A DNA stretch of 50,505 nucleotides, from contig JAOUMU010000008.1 in NCBI GenBank assembly GCA_029881335.1, forward strand, positions 1 to 50,505, written 5' to 3'. The DNA comes from Nitrospinota bacterium (GTDB lineage: Bacteria > Nitrospinota_A > UBA7883). Below the pieces are notes generated by a model, which saw only the letters and a list, made by a program, of their open reading frames with translations, did not search any database and was not told the DNA's origin. Positions 35,471 through 44,303 of this stretch are shown in pieces. The position numbers were made by a program, and so were the translations under genes. How positions within the stretch are numbered: the stretch's first letter is position 1; each line of letters starts with the position of its first letter.

Positions 35471-37303
35471 CTACTTCCCCTTGTCCGGCACTTCTCTTCG
35501 GCGCGGAACGGCGAAATTGACCAGGTAGTTATACAGCCGGATGAGCCTGCCTCCTTCTCGCCGCTGGTCGATCCAGTGGCCGATCATCCCGATAGTCCTT
35601 GCCAGGATAAAGAAGCCGTTCAGCGAGTCGGCGGGGAAACCCAGGTCTGTAAGCACGCAGGCTATGCAGCCATCCACGTTCAGGATCAGGTTGTCCTTCT
35701 TGGTGGTGGTGACCCGCTCCACCTCGAGCGCGTAATCGAGGTGGGGCGACCGCAGTCCCAGCTCCTTGACGCACTTTTTAAGCTCCTCCACCCTTTTGTC
35801 CGGGTTCTTGAGGGATTTCACCCTGTGACCGATGCCGGGCACAGGACCCACATTCTTCTTCATGTGGGCCAGGAATCCGGGGATGTCGTTGGGGTAGTTG
35901 ACCAGGCCGTAGTTGAAATACTTGGAGGCGTCGGTCACCGCGCCGCCGAACCTGGGTCCTATCATTATCAGCCCCGCCGCCACGGACTGGCTGAGGCCGA
36001 TGCCTGCGCAGGCGGCTATGATTGTGCCAAGGGCGCCAGAGACGCAAGGGCCATGGTCCGCCGAAAGCATGATGATCCGGCGGATAACTTCGGCTTCCTT
36101 GTCGTTGAGCAGCCGCTTGTTCCACAATAGCCCGATCACATGGGGTATCTCGTATCCCTTGTTGATCAGCTCGCTGGCGGGGTATCCGCAGTACAGCGGT
36201 TCCTCGCCCCTGTCGTCGCTGATTGTGGTCTTGAACAGCGGCTGCACCTGCACATCCCCGGCCTTGATAACCTCTTCCACCTTGCGGGGAAGGTCCGGCA
36301 GCTGGGAGGGCGGGATATCATCGATTTCCTTTATCTGACCCGTGGCCTTCAAGTCCTCATACACCTGCTTGATGGTGGGCCCCAGGTCGCCGAAAGTGGG
36401 GGGGACTATAACGCCGGCTTTGCTCATGATATCGGATTTATATCTGGCCGAGCCTTCGCCATGCTGCCCTTCCTTGGCGCCTGCGTGGCCGAACTTCATC
36501 CCCTTGGGCAGCGACTCCTGGCAGAACCCGGAGACCACGCCGATAAGCTTTATCCTTCTTGGTTTTTCCGCATACCAGGCGGCGGCCTTCTCTTCCAGAT
36601 CGCCCCCCATTTCTCCCACGATCACCACGGCCTTGGTCTGCTGGTCTTTTTCAAACATCTCCAGGAAATTGACAAAGTCGGTGCAAGGGAAAGCGTCTCC
36701 ACCGATGCCTATGGTGGTGGTGGAGCCATCCGCGAACTGACTGAGCATCCACATGATTTCGTTGGAAAGCCCTCCTGACTTTGTGATGACACCGAAGGAG
36801 CCCTGCCGGTGCAGCTTGGAGAGCTTCAGGTTGTTATATTCGCCGCCTATCACGCCCAGGCGGCACTCCCCGGCGGACATTATGCCGATAGCCGATGGGC
36901 CGTTTAGCAGCTTGCCAACCTTTTTAGAGTGTCTGATCAGCAGTTTGGCGTCTTTTTCCGCCACCCCCTCGGTGATCATGGAGACGAACTTTATGTTTGG
37001 ATTGTCCAGCGCGTCCATGCACCCCTGGTATGCGCGATTAGCGCCGATATACACCAGCGCCGTGTTGGATTCCGGATGCTCCTTGGTGGCTTCGGTCAAT
37101 GTCTTGTAGACCGGTACGGAGAGAAACTGGCTCCCGAAAGGGATCTCCACCGACTTGCCGGCGTCCGGCGGATAAACAAAAGATGTAACGTTCGGCTCCA
37201 GGCCGCACAAATGTGAAAACTCAGCCATCCGTTTGGCGGCGTTGACTCCCGCCACTCCACCCATGATGACGACCCTAGAATCTTTATTGGCAACTATGCT
37301 CAT
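35471..37303 (-). CDS. aclA: ATP-citrate lyase large subunit
   Basis: 610 residues, the length of the large subunit in Chlorobium and Aquificota. The N-terminal half is succinyl-CoA-synthetase-alpha-like, with the phosphorylated His in KFGHAGAKEG (about residue 271). The C-terminal half is citrate-synthase-like, with GIGHRVKS near 490-497 and SADHGPCVSGALGT near 430. The enzyme cleaves citrate to acetyl-CoA and oxaloacetate using ATP and CoA, the key reaction of the reductive TCA cycle. It follows the small-subunit gene by 10 bases and is closed by a terminator. Naming of the two acl genes varies between organisms, so the subunit rather than the letter is certain. Confidence 0.95.
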   Translation of the reverse strand: MSIVANKDSRVVIMGGVAGVNAAKRMAEFSHLCGLEPNVTSFVYPPDAGKSVEIPFGSQFLSVPVYKTLTEATKEHPESNTALVYIGANRAYQGCMDALDNPNIKFVSMITEGVAEKDAKLLIRHSKKVGKLLNGPSAIGIMSAGECRLGVIGGEYNNLKLSKLHRQGSFGVITKSGGLSNEIMWMLSQFADGSTTTIGIGGDAFPCTDFVNFLEMFEKDQQTKAVVIVGEMGGDLEEKAAAWYAEKPRRIKLIGVVSGFCQESLPKGMKFGHAGAKEGQHGEGSARYKSDIMSKAGVIVPPTFGDLGPTIKQVYEDLKATGQIKEIDDIPPSQLPDLPRKVEEVIKAGDVQVQPLFKTTISDDRGEEPLYCGYPASELINKGYEIPHVIGLLWNKRLLNDKEAEVIRRIIMLSADHGPCVSGALGTIIAACAGIGLSQSVAAGLIMIGPRFGGAVTDASKYFNYGLVNYPNDIPGFLAHMKKNVGPVPGIGHRVKSLKNPDKRVEELKKCVKELGLRSPHLDYALEVERVTTTKKDNLILNVDGCIACVLTDLGFPADSLNGFFILARTIGMIGHWIDQRREGGRLIRLYNYLVNFAVPRRREVPDKGK

Positions 37304-37313
37304 CTCTTTCTCC

Positions 37314-38510
37314 CTATCCCTTCAAGGCGAATTTGACTAAGTCGGTCAACGGCGTGTACCGGTCGAAGACCTGTATATCGAAGCCCTCATCGGACAGCTT
37401 GCGCATGTAGTCCAGACCTATGGCTTCGTTGGGGCCGCCTCGGCGAACCCAGATTTTCACGCCGTTCATTTTTCCCTCTTCCTTGGCCTTCCGGAAACCG
37501 GCGATGATGCCTGTGAAGGTGGCCTTGACATCGGTGAAGTTGGCGATGGCACCCCCCACGATGATGTGCTTGATGCCGGGAAGGGAACATATCTTGTCGG
37601 TTAGGGCCTCCACCGCCCACGCCGGGGGATCGCCCGAGTATTCCGCATAATTGGCCAGCGAGCCACCCAGGGCCACCACGGCGTCGGAATAGAAAACCGA
37701 AGCGCCTCCGCCTGCCGGCAACATGGCCACCTCGCCACCGGGGATCTCTATGAATTTCACAGAGCCTTTTACCCGGCTATCGATCTCCATTATCTGTTTC
37801 TCGTCCTCGGTATAGGCCCTGCCAAACTCCGGAGCGAAGGAGAAGCTCCAGTCCGGATGGCGGAACCGGGCGTCCGCGTCCAGCAGCACCACCGCGTCCA
37901 GAGCCACCAGCTTGCCATCGGCGGGGTTGATGGTCAGCGGATTTATCTCCATATACTGTCCATCTTCGTTGTCGTAGCACTCGAATAGCCGGAAGGCGAA
38001 CTTGCGGATCTTGTCCACCATTTCCCCTTCGAATCCAGCTTCCCTGGCGCATTTTTCCAGCTGTTCATCGGTGGGGGTTTCCCCGACTTCAACGAAGGTC
38101 TTGGTGACCTTTTCCCAGTTTTCCTCCACCTCGATTCCGCCGAACTTGGCCATCAGCACTTCAGCCCCTTCTCGCAGGGATTTTACGGCAAGGTAATACT
38201 CCTCCGTATGCGGGATCATTTCGGCGATAATCACCTGAGAGATGGTTAGTCCCTGAATGGTTCTTCCCATGATCTCCTTGGCCGCCGCCACCGCCTGGTC
38301 GACGTCCAGTTCCACTTTCACCAGGCCAAGTTTCATCCTGGATCCGATAGCTTCATGGGCCTTTACCACCATTTTGCACTCTCTCATCCATTGGTTCGAC
38401 TGGACGAGGCCATCTATCTGGTGGGTATCGGAAATAACCACATGCCGGGGAGTCCTGATTCCCCATTTGTTAAATAGCTCCATCGCAGGACCTTCTAGCA
38501 CTTTGGCCAT
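37314..38510 (-). CDS. aclB: ATP-citrate lyase small subunit
   Basis: 398 residues, the usual length of the small subunit. It has an ATP-grasp, succinyl-CoA-synthetase-beta-like fold: KWGIRTPRHVVI at the N-terminus, VVKAHEAIGSRMKLGLVKV, and YMEINPLTINPADGKLVALDAV near residues 185-206. The C-terminal domain has LPAGGGASVFYSDAVVALGG and ends DRYTPLTDLVKFALKG. It binds ATP and supplies the active-site half that phosphorylates the large subunit. It has a strong ribosome site, GGAGGAG, and a strong promoter upstream at 38581-38609, and it is co-transcribed with aclA. Confidence 0.95.
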   Translation of the reverse strand: MAKVLEGPAMELFNKWGIRTPRHVVISDTHQIDGLVQSNQWMRECKMVVKAHEAIGSRMKLGLVKVELDVDQAVAAAKEIMGRTIQGLTISQVIIAEMIPHTEEYYLAVKSLREGAEVLMAKFGGIEVEENWEKVTKTFVEVGETPTDEQLEKCAREAGFEGEMVDKIRKFAFRLFECYDNEDGQYMEINPLTINPADGKLVALDAVVLLDADARFRHPDWSFSFAPEFGRAYTEDEKQIMEIDSRVKGSVKFIEIPGGEVAMLPAGGGASVFYSDAVVALGGSLANYAEYSGDPPAWAVEALTDKICSLPGIKHIIVGGAIANFTDVKATFTGIIAGFRKAKEEGKMNGVKIWVRRGGPNEAIGLDYMRKLSDEGFDIQVFDRYTPLTDLVKFALKG

Positions 38511-38580
38511 TGGTTCTCCTCCAAATTCCTTACGCAGGTTACAGATATTGCTTTGTTAAATAAAAGATGGGCGAAAGGAG

Positions 38581-38609
38581 AAAGTAGCCTAATTCAAAGG
38601 AAAAGTCAA
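38581..38609 (-). promoter_or_regulatory. Promoter of the ATP-citrate lyase operon with a palindrome over the -35 box
   Basis: On the minus strand, TTGACT (38604-38609) and TACTTT (38581-38586) are separated by exactly 17 bases. The predicted transcript starts near 38574, leaving a leader of about 64 bases before aclB. The -35 box lies within the perfect palindrome TCAAACGTTTGA (38606-38617), which could be a regulator site. Confidence 0.6.
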
Positions 38610-38617
38610 ACGTTTGA
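38606..38617. promoter_or_regulatory. Candidate operator: 12-bp perfect palindrome TCAAACGTTTGA
   Basis: It overlaps the -35 box of the acl promoter, so a bound protein would be expected to block polymerase. The half-site is six bases. It is not a standard FNR or CRP site (those need a spacer of four or more bases with TTGAT or TGTGA arms). Which protein binds is unknown. Confidence 0.4.
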
Positions 38618-39008
38618 TTTGGTCTTAACCGCAATAACAGCCATTATTTTTCAGCGCGGGCTCTCATGGGGACTTTATCCCATGACCAATGCTTCGGTGA
38701 GGGCTCCAACTTTCCGGTCTGCAACCTTGCAGGGAGGGGACGGGAGCTTCGCTTAATAGTAGAATGAAGGGCAAACCTCGCAGTGAGCAGCGCAAAAAGG
38801 ACACCACAGAGAGGGTTTCCTATGCTCAGCACAGGACCTTCCCCCCGGCAGCCCATGTTGCCAGGGGTGATACCCTGGTTCAGCCGCCACGGATCCTTAT
38901 CTTCCATCTTGGCGCGCCGCGGAGGGGGCCAGCTCGATTTGCGATCGCTCGATCCGCGAAAAAAAACAGTGCGTCCGGTCCCCATCTGACAAATGATGAT
39001 TTGCGATG
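38618..39008. other. Gene-free region between the acl promoter and the rho promoter
   Basis: About 390 bases with no credible gene on either strand; frames here are broken or of noncoding composition. Visible structure includes CATGGG-N8-CCCATG (38666-38685) and GCTCC/GGAGC flanking the small TGCAA-cc-TTGCA hairpin at about 38703-38747. There is also CCAGGG-N6-CCCTGG at 38861-38878. None is followed by a T-run on the correct strand. I do not recognise 6S, RNase P, SRP or tmRNA sequences, but structured RNA is possible. Confidence 0.4.
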
Positions 39009-39037
39009 TTGACATGACACCAAAAGAGATGTACATT
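39009..39037 (+). promoter_or_regulatory. Promoter candidate for rho, with a long leader
   Basis: TTGACA (39009-39014) and TACATT (39032-39037) have exactly 17 bases between them. Transcription would begin near 39044, leaving about 217 bases before the rho ATG. Long rho leaders are a known feature in Escherichia coli, where Rho controls its own message; the same use here is inferred. Confidence 0.5.
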
Positions 39038-39260
39038 TGCCTCTGTTGTTTCATGCGGTCGAGATTTCCCCCAAACCCAGCGACGCCGGGATTGCTAGCG
39101 GAATGGCGCATACGGAAATATAACAAAACCATAACTTTAGGCGACAGTTTAAACCCCCAAAATCCAAGGCTCCCGCAACATGTGAATTGCGGTTTATGGC
39201 GCCAGGCGCCGAATCCACCTGCGATGGAAAAATAAAACATTCTACTGAAAGATCCAAGAC
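39038..39260 (+). other. Putative rho leader
   Basis: No gene is visible. The 5' part is C-rich (CCCCCAAACCCAGCG), and GGCGCC-A-GGCGCC lies near 39200-39212. C-rich, weakly structured leaders are the type of site Rho acts on. The ribosome site before 39261 is weak (GAAAGAT). Confidence 0.35.
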
Positions 39261-40667
39261 ATGGCCCCCAGAAAACCCAGCCCCAAAAACGGCGAGAACA
39301 ACTCTAAAAAATCCGCTGAACCCGCCATCGCGGTGGAAGTGGAAGAAGACAGCGTCCCGGACCCGGAAAACGCCGCCGAATCCAAGGAGGCTTCTGCCAG
39401 CGCCACGATAGATATCTCCCTGGATATCAGCAGGCTGAAGGAGAAGACGATCAACGAACTATTCGAGATCGCTTCCCAGCTCAATATCGAGGGTATTCGC
39501 GGCATGCGAAAGCAGGAGCTGATGTTCAAGATTCTCGAGTCCCAGACATTAAAAGAAGGCCAGATTTTCGGCGAGGGAGTGTTGGAGATTCTCCCGGACG
39601 GATTCGGATTCTTGCGCAGCCCATCTTTCAACTACCTGCCAGGCCCTGACGACATATACGTCTCCCCATCCCAAATTCGCAAATTCGACCTGCACACGGG
39701 GGACACCATTTCCGGGCAGATTCGCGCTCCAAAGGAGAACGAGCGCTATTTCGCGTTGCTGAAGGTGGAGACTGTCAACTATGACAATCCCGACGCCCAA
39801 CGCGATAAAATCCTGTTCGACAACCTGACTCCTCTCTACCCGAACCAGAGGCTTACCATGGAGTCTTCCGCGGATAACATCACAAGCAGGGTGCTGGACC
39901 TGATATGCCCCATCGGCAAAGGCCAGCGTGCGTTGATCGTTTCACCACCCAGAGCGGGTAAAACCATGGTGATGCAATCAGTGGCCAACTCCATAACCCT
40001 CAACCACCCCGAAGCCTATCTGATAGTGCTGTTGATCGACGAGCGGCCGGAGGAGGTGACCGATATGGAGCGTAGCGTGGACGGGGAAGTGGTCTCCTCC
40101 ACTTTCGACGAGCCGGCCAGCCGCCATGTGCAGGTGGCGGAGATGGTGATAGAAAAGGCAAAACGCCTGGTGGAGCACAAACGCGATGTGGTGATTTTGC
40201 TCGACTCCATCACCAGGCTGGCCCGGGCGTATAACACCATAGCCCCCCCCTCCGGAAAGGTGCTCTCCGGCGGTGTGGACTCCAACGCACTGCAGCGGCC
40301 AAAGCGCTTTTTCGGCGCCGCCAGAAACCTGGAGGAGGGAGGCTCGCTGACCATTGTCGCCACGGCGCTGGTGGACACTGGCTCCCGCATGGACGATGTC
40401 ATATTCGAAGAGTTTAAAGGGACAGGAAATATGGAGCTGCATCTGGATCGGCGCCTGGCGGATCGCAGGGTGTTCCCCGCCATAGACATCACCAGGACCG
40501 GTACCCGCAAAGAAGAGTTGCTTATAGAAGATGTTGATTTAAAGCGCATCTGGATTCTTAGAAAGGTTCTCCAGCCGATGGACCCGGTGGAGGCGATGGA
40601 GCTTTTGAGGGACAAGATGAGGGCTACAAAGACTAACAAGAAATTTTTAGAGTCGATGAACGCTTAA
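39261..40667 (+). CDS. rho: Transcription termination factor Rho
   Basis: 468 residues. It is an RNA-dependent hexameric helicase that ends transcription. Residues 1 to about 53 are an acidic and Lys/Pro-rich extension. They are followed by the Rho N-terminal helix region ([31 protein letters not shown]), the cold-shock-like RNA-binding domain ([18 protein letters not shown], about 101-118), and the ATPase core. Walker A is PPRAGKTM, with [16 protein letters not shown] and [13 protein letters not shown] downstream. The C-terminus [16 protein letters not shown] holds the R-loop. Escherichia coli Rho is 419 residues, so the extra length is in the N-terminus. The start is preceded by only a weak ribosome site. 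Identification is secure. Confidence 0.97.
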   Translation: MAPRKPSPKNGENNSKKSAEPAIAVEVEEDSVPDPENAAESKEASASATIDISLDISRLKEKTINELFEIASQLNIEGIRGMRKQELMFKILESQTLKEGQIFGEGVLEILPDGFGFLRSPSFNYLPGPDDIYVSPSQIRKFDLHTGDTISGQIRAPKENERYFALLKVETVNYDNPDAQRDKILFDNLTPLYPNQRLTMESSADNITSRVLDLICPIGKGQRALIVSPPRAGKTMVMQSVANSITLNHPEAYLIVLLIDERPEEVTDMERSVDGEVVSSTFDEPASRHVQVAEMVIEKAKRLVEHKRDVVILLDSITRLARAYNTIAPPSGKVLSGGVDSNALQRPKRFFGAARNLEEGGSLTIVATALVDTGSRMDDVIFEEFKGTGNMELHLDRRLADRRVFPAIDITRTGTRKEELLIEDVDLKRIWILRKVLQPMDPVEAMELLRDKMRATKTNKKFLESMNA

Positions 40668-40692
40668 CATCTTGGGAAAAATAATGTATAAT
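40664..40692 (+). promoter_or_regulatory. Promoter before rpmE
   Basis: TTAACA (40664-40669) and TATAAT (40687-40692) are separated by exactly 17 bases. The -35 box overlaps the rho stop codon. The leader would be about 29 bases. Confidence 0.65.
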
Positions 40693-40727
40693 CCACGTTT
40701 TGGAAAAATTCCATTGCTGGTCGGACG

Positions 40728-40949
40728 ATGAAAACGAAAATACACCCTGATTACAGTGAATGTGTCATCACCTGCGCTTGTGGCGCCAAGGTGGAGACCC
40801 GTGGCGTGCAGCCGGAAATGCACCTGGAAATATGCAGCCAGTGCCATCCTTTCTATACCGGAAAGCAGAGGCTGGTGGATTCCGCCGGCAGAATCGAAAA
40901 ATTCGAGCGCAAGTACGGCAAAAAGGGCGAAAGCGCCCAGGTCGGCTGA
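40728..40949 (+). CDS. rpmE: 50S ribosomal protein L31, zinc-binding form
   Basis: 73 residues. The opening [18 protein letters not shown], the second pair [24 protein letters not shown] and the overall length are those of L31. The Cys residues (in CVITCAC and CSQC) form the zinc site, so this is the zinc-containing paralogue. It is commonly downstream of rho in many bacteria. The gene has its own promoter and precedes prfA by 47 bases. Confidence 0.97.
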   Translation: MKTKIHPDYSECVITCACGAKVETRGVQPEMHLEICSQCHPFYTGKQRLVDSAGRIEKFERKYGKKGESAQVG

Positions 40950-40996
40950 TCTGTCCCCACCTGTGCGCGGATCCGCGTTATAGCGGCGATTGATGT

Positions 40997-42070
40997 ATGA
41001 ACTCCATTCTTGGCAAGTATAAAGCTCGAAGCGAGGAGATCAATCGCCTGATCAGCGATCCTGCGATCATGGCGGACCGGGAACGCTATGGAAAGCTGAC
41101 CCGCGAACTCTCCGAAATCCGCCCTTTGACGGAAGCTGCCATCGAATATGAGAAGGTGGAAGCGGAGCTTAGGGAAACCGAGGCGATGCTCAATGACAAG
41201 GAAGCGGACGAGGAGATGGTGGAGATGGCCCGCCATGAGCGAGACCTGCTCAAGGAGCGCCTGGAGAATATAAATAAAAAAATCCGCCTGCTGCTGATCC
41301 CTAAGGACCCCAACGACGGAAAGAACGTCATACTGGAAATCCGCGCCGGCGCCGGCGGGGATGAGGCCAGCCTCTTCGCCGCAGACCTGTTCCGCATGTA
41401 CTCCCGGTACGCCGAGCGGAGAAAGTGGAAAACGGAGCTTATGAGCTGCAGCGAGTCTGGCAAGGGGGGGTATAAGGAGGTCATAGCCATGATCAGCGGC
41501 AAGGATGTCTACTCCTCCATTAAATATGAAAGTGGTGTCCACAGGGTGCAGCGAGTGCCGGAGACGGAAGCCGCCGGAAGAATCCACACCTCCACCTGCA
41601 CCGTGGCCATCATGCCGGAGGCTCAGGAGGTGGATGTGAAACTGGATCCGAACGATATCCGGGTCGACGTGTATCGCTCCTCGGGCCACGGTGGCCAATC
41701 TGTGAACACCACAGATTCGGCGGTGCGGATCACTCATCTGCCCACGGGGCTGATGGTGGCCATGCAGGACGAAAAAAGTCAGCTTAAAAACAAAATCAAG
41801 GGGATGAAGGTGCTCATCACCAGGATCAAGGATATGAGGGAGCGTGAGGAGGCGCAAAAACGGGCGGCTCAACGCAAAAGCCAGGTGGGCGCCGGTGACA
41901 GAAGCGAGAGAATACGGACCTATAACTTCCCTCAGGGCAGAATCACGGATCACAGGATTAACCTGACCTCATATAGGATGCAGAGCATCATGGATGGCGA
42001 ACTTTACGAGTTTTCCGATGCGCTGAGCCTGGCGGCCCAGGAAGAGGCGATGGGTAAGGGGGCGGCGTGA
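40997..42070 (+). CDS. prfA: Peptide chain release factor 1
   Basis: 357 residues. It recognises UAA and UAG stop codons. The peptidyl-tRNA hydrolysis motif GGQ is at residues 232-234 in [16 protein letters not shown]. The codon-reading Pro-x-Thr motif is PET at about 188-190, in [14 protein letters not shown], where many RF1 proteins have PAT. The N-terminal helical domain is normal. The ATG at 40997 has only a weak ribosome site. The stop codon overlaps the GTG start of prmC, which methylates the GGQ glutamine, so the operon order is functional. Confidence 0.97.
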   Translation: MNSILGKYKARSEEINRLISDPAIMADRERYGKLTRELSEIRPLTEAAIEYEKVEAELRETEAMLNDKEADEEMVEMARHERDLLKERLENINKKIRLLLIPKDPNDGKNVILEIRAGAGGDEASLFAADLFRMYSRYAERRKWKTELMSCSESGKGGYKEVIAMISGKDVYSSIKYESGVHRVQRVPETEAAGRIHTSTCTVAIMPEAQEVDVKLDPNDIRVDVYRSSGHGGQSVNTTDSAVRITHLPTGLMVAMQDEKSQLKNKIKGMKVLITRIKDMREREEAQKRAAQRKSQVGAGDRSERIRTYNFPQGRITDHRINLTSYRMQSIMDGELYEFSDALSLAAQEEAMGKGAA

Positions 42071-42942
42071 TCGCCGAAATTTCCACAACGGCTCCTTTGA
42101 ATATTCGTCAGGCGGGCGCTCTCGGCGCCAGGATTCTGGCCGCGTCTGGCTCCCGCTCCTCCTGGCTGGATTGCCAGCTATTATTGGCCAAATCCCTCGG
42201 CGCCACCAGAGAGCGGCTGATGGCCCATCCATTCGACACCCTCACCGAGCCGCAGTGGCTGTTTTTCCAGAGTTGCCTCGCTCGCCGTCAGCAGGGAGAA
42301 CCAATAGCCTATATCCTGGGTGAAAGAGAATTTTACGGGCTTTCGTTTCGGGTGGATTCCAGGGTTCTGGTCCCCCGGCCGGAGACGGAAACACTGGTGG
42401 ACCGCGCGCTGGAGTTGTCTGGCCATGGAGCCTCTGTCCTGGAGATCGGGACAGGATCCGGATGCGTGGCCGTGGCCCTGGCGATGGCCCGGCCGGGATG
42501 GGAAATCACCTCAACCGACATCAGCGAACACGCTCTGGAAGTGGCTCGGGAAAACGCCAAAGCCCATGGAGTGGATGACAGAATCAATTTCATACATGCC
42601 GATCTGTTCCCGGAGGGAAGGGGCAGGTTCGACCTGTTGGTGTCCAATCCGCCCTATGTATCGGGAGCGGAGATTGTGGAGCCATCGGTCCACAAGTACG
42701 AACCACACGTGGCGTTGTACTCGGAAAACGATGGATTGGCCATTACAGAAATGATCATAAGCCAAGCCCCCTCACATCTGGTCGCTGGGGGGGCGATGGC
42801 GCTGGAGACGGGACTGGGCTTGTCGGCTCGAGTGGCCGCCGCTTGCCAGGAGACCGGCTTTTTCATCTCGATTGTTGAGACGAAGGACATTTGCGGGGTA
42901 GATCGGGTGGTGTCCGCCGTGGGGCCTGAGTGGACAAAATAG
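42067..42942 (+). CDS. prmC: Release factor glutamine methyltransferase
   Basis: 291 residues from a GTG that overlaps the prfA stop. It methylates the glutamine in the GGQ motif of release factors. The SAM-binding motif is [17 protein letters not shown] (near 124-140) and the substrate-binding NPPY is at 194-197. [18 protein letters not shown] precedes them, as in all PrmC proteins. The end overlaps murA by 13 bases. Identification is secure. Confidence 0.96.
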   Translation: MIAEISTTAPLNIRQAGALGARILAASGSRSSWLDCQLLLAKSLGATRERLMAHPFDTLTEPQWLFFQSCLARRQQGEPIAYILGEREFYGLSFRVDSRVLVPRPETETLVDRALELSGHGASVLEIGTGSGCVAVALAMARPGWEITSTDISEHALEVARENAKAHGVDDRINFIHADLFPEGRGRFDLLVSNPPYVSGAEIVEPSVHKYEPHVALYSENDGLAITEMIISQAPSHLVAGGAMALETGLGLSARVAAACQETGFFISIVETKDICGVDRVVSAVGPEWTK

Positions 42943-44189
42943 TTATTGAGGGCGGCATTCCGCTTCATGGCACTGTGCATATCTCCGGGGCAAAGAACGC
43001 GGCCCTGCCCATATTCGCCGCAGCGCTGATCACCGGCGGGGTGTATCGCATAACCAATGTGCCGGCTCTTCGGGATGTAACCACCATTGCCAGCCTGCTG
43101 ACCGAACTGGGCGCCAAGGTGGAGAATCCATCTTCCGGCGTCTACGTGGTGGATACCCGTGAGGCGACGGGGCGAGAGGCCACGTATGATCTGGTGAAAA
43201 CCATGCGCGCCTCCTGTCTGGCGCTGGGTCCCTTGCTTGCCCGGTTCGGCAGGGCGAAGGTGAGCATGCCGGGAGGATGCGCCATCGGGGAGCGCCCCAT
43301 AGACTTGCACTTAAAGGGCCTGGCCGCCCTGGGGGCAAGGATAAACCTGGATCATGGGTATGTGGAGGTGGACGCCTCCAATGGCCTGAAGGGAACCAGG
43401 ATCACCATGGACCTGGTGACAGTAACCGGTGTCATGAACATAATGATGGCGGCCACCAGGGCCAGTGGAACCACGGTAATTGAAAACGCCGCTCGGGAGC
43501 CGGAAGTGGTGGCCCTGGCGGATTTTTTAAACTCCATGGGAGCGCGGATTTCCGGAGCGGGGACGGCGGAGATCAAGGTGGAAGGAGTGGAAGAACTCTA
43601 CTCTGCGGATGTGGAGGTGATTCCGGACAGGATAGAGGCGGGGACATACCTGGTGGCGGGGGCCATTACTGGCGGGGCCGTGGATCTGGAAGGGATCATT
43701 CCTGCGCATCTGGCCAATATAGTGGACAAGCTGCGTGAATGCGGATGTGACATAAAGGAAAACACGAATGGCGTTTCCCTGAAAGCTCCGGGTGAAATAC
43801 TGCCGACCAGGGTGACCACCTCGCCATATCCAGGATTCCCCACGGATATGCAAGCTCAGATTATGGCGTTGCTGACCCTGTCCCGGGGCGCTTCCGTGAT
43901 AGTGGAGACCATATTCGAAAACAGGTTCATGCATGTGGCGGAGCTGCGTCGCATGGGAGCCGACATCACTGTCGTGGGAAACACCGCCACGGTCAAAGGT
44001 GTAAAAGGCCTCTCCGGAGCGCCGCTTATGGCTACGGATCTTCGCGCCTCAGCCTCTTTGGCGCTAGCTGGCCTGGCCGCGTCAGGTACTTCCACCATTG
44101 CCAGGGTATACCATCTGGACCGTGGATATGAAAAGATCGAGGAGAAGCTCAAGGGGTTGGGCGCCGTGATCTATCGAGAGAAGGCATGA
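42930..44189 (+). CDS. murA: UDP-N-acetylglucosamine 1-carboxyvinyltransferase
   Basis: 419 residues from a GTG inside the 3' end of prmC. It catalyses the first committed step of peptidoglycan synthesis, transferring enolpyruvate from PEP to UDP-GlcNAc. The active-site Cys117 is in MPGGCAIGERPIDLHLKG, so the enzyme should be sensitive to fosfomycin. Other blocks are GGIPLHGTVHISGAKNAALP, PYPGFPTDMQAQ and FENRFMHVAELRRMGA. All match the family and the length is standard. It is the last gene of the prfA-prmC-murA chain; the bactofilin after it has its own promoter. Confidence 0.97.
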   Translation: MDKIVIEGGIPLHGTVHISGAKNAALPIFAAALITGGVYRITNVPALRDVTTIASLLTELGAKVENPSSGVYVVDTREATGREATYDLVKTMRASCLALGPLLARFGRAKVSMPGGCAIGERPIDLHLKGLAALGARINLDHGYVEVDASNGLKGTRITMDLVTVTGVMNIMMAATRASGTTVIENAAREPEVVALADFLNSMGARISGAGTAEIKVEGVEELYSADVEVIPDRIEAGTYLVAGAITGGAVDLEGIIPAHLANIVDKLRECGCDIKENTNGVSLKAPGEILPTRVTTSPYPGFPTDMQAQIMALLTLSRGASVIVETIFENRFMHVAELRRMGADITVVGNTATVKGVKGLSGAPLMATDLRASASLALAGLAASGTSTIARVYHLDRGYEKIEEKLKGLGAVIYREKA

Positions 44190-44226
44190 TTTTGGGCCCT
44201 ATCCCTCCTGCGGGGCCGGAATGCTC

Positions 44227-44254
44227 TTGACTTATTACATATCAATGATATAGT
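44227..44254 (+). promoter_or_regulatory. Strong promoter of the bactofilin gene with an overlapping palindrome
   Basis: TTGACT (44227-44232), a 16-base spacer and TATAGT (44249-44254), with TG one base before the -10 box (extended -10). The palindrome ATATCA-A-TGATAT at 44239-44251 covers the spacer and half of the -10 box. It may bind a regulator. Confidence 0.6.
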
Positions 44255-44303
44255 GGGCTATTAGCTTCAGGATGAATAGGCTTTTTTCCAAGGATTGATT
44301 CCA

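Noticed and set aside
38618-39008. 6S RNA, RNase P RNA, SRP RNA or tmRNA in the acl-rho gap
   Set aside because: Both strands were read for conserved cores such as GAGGAAAGTCC (RNase P) and the CAGG-CCGGAAGG loop (SRP), and for the tmRNA start. None was found.
38644-39240. 198-codon frame on the minus strand in the gene-free region before rho
   Set aside because: The protein has no recognisable motif, is rich in Cys, Trp and Met, and has no ribosome site. It overlaps the predicted rho promoter and leader.
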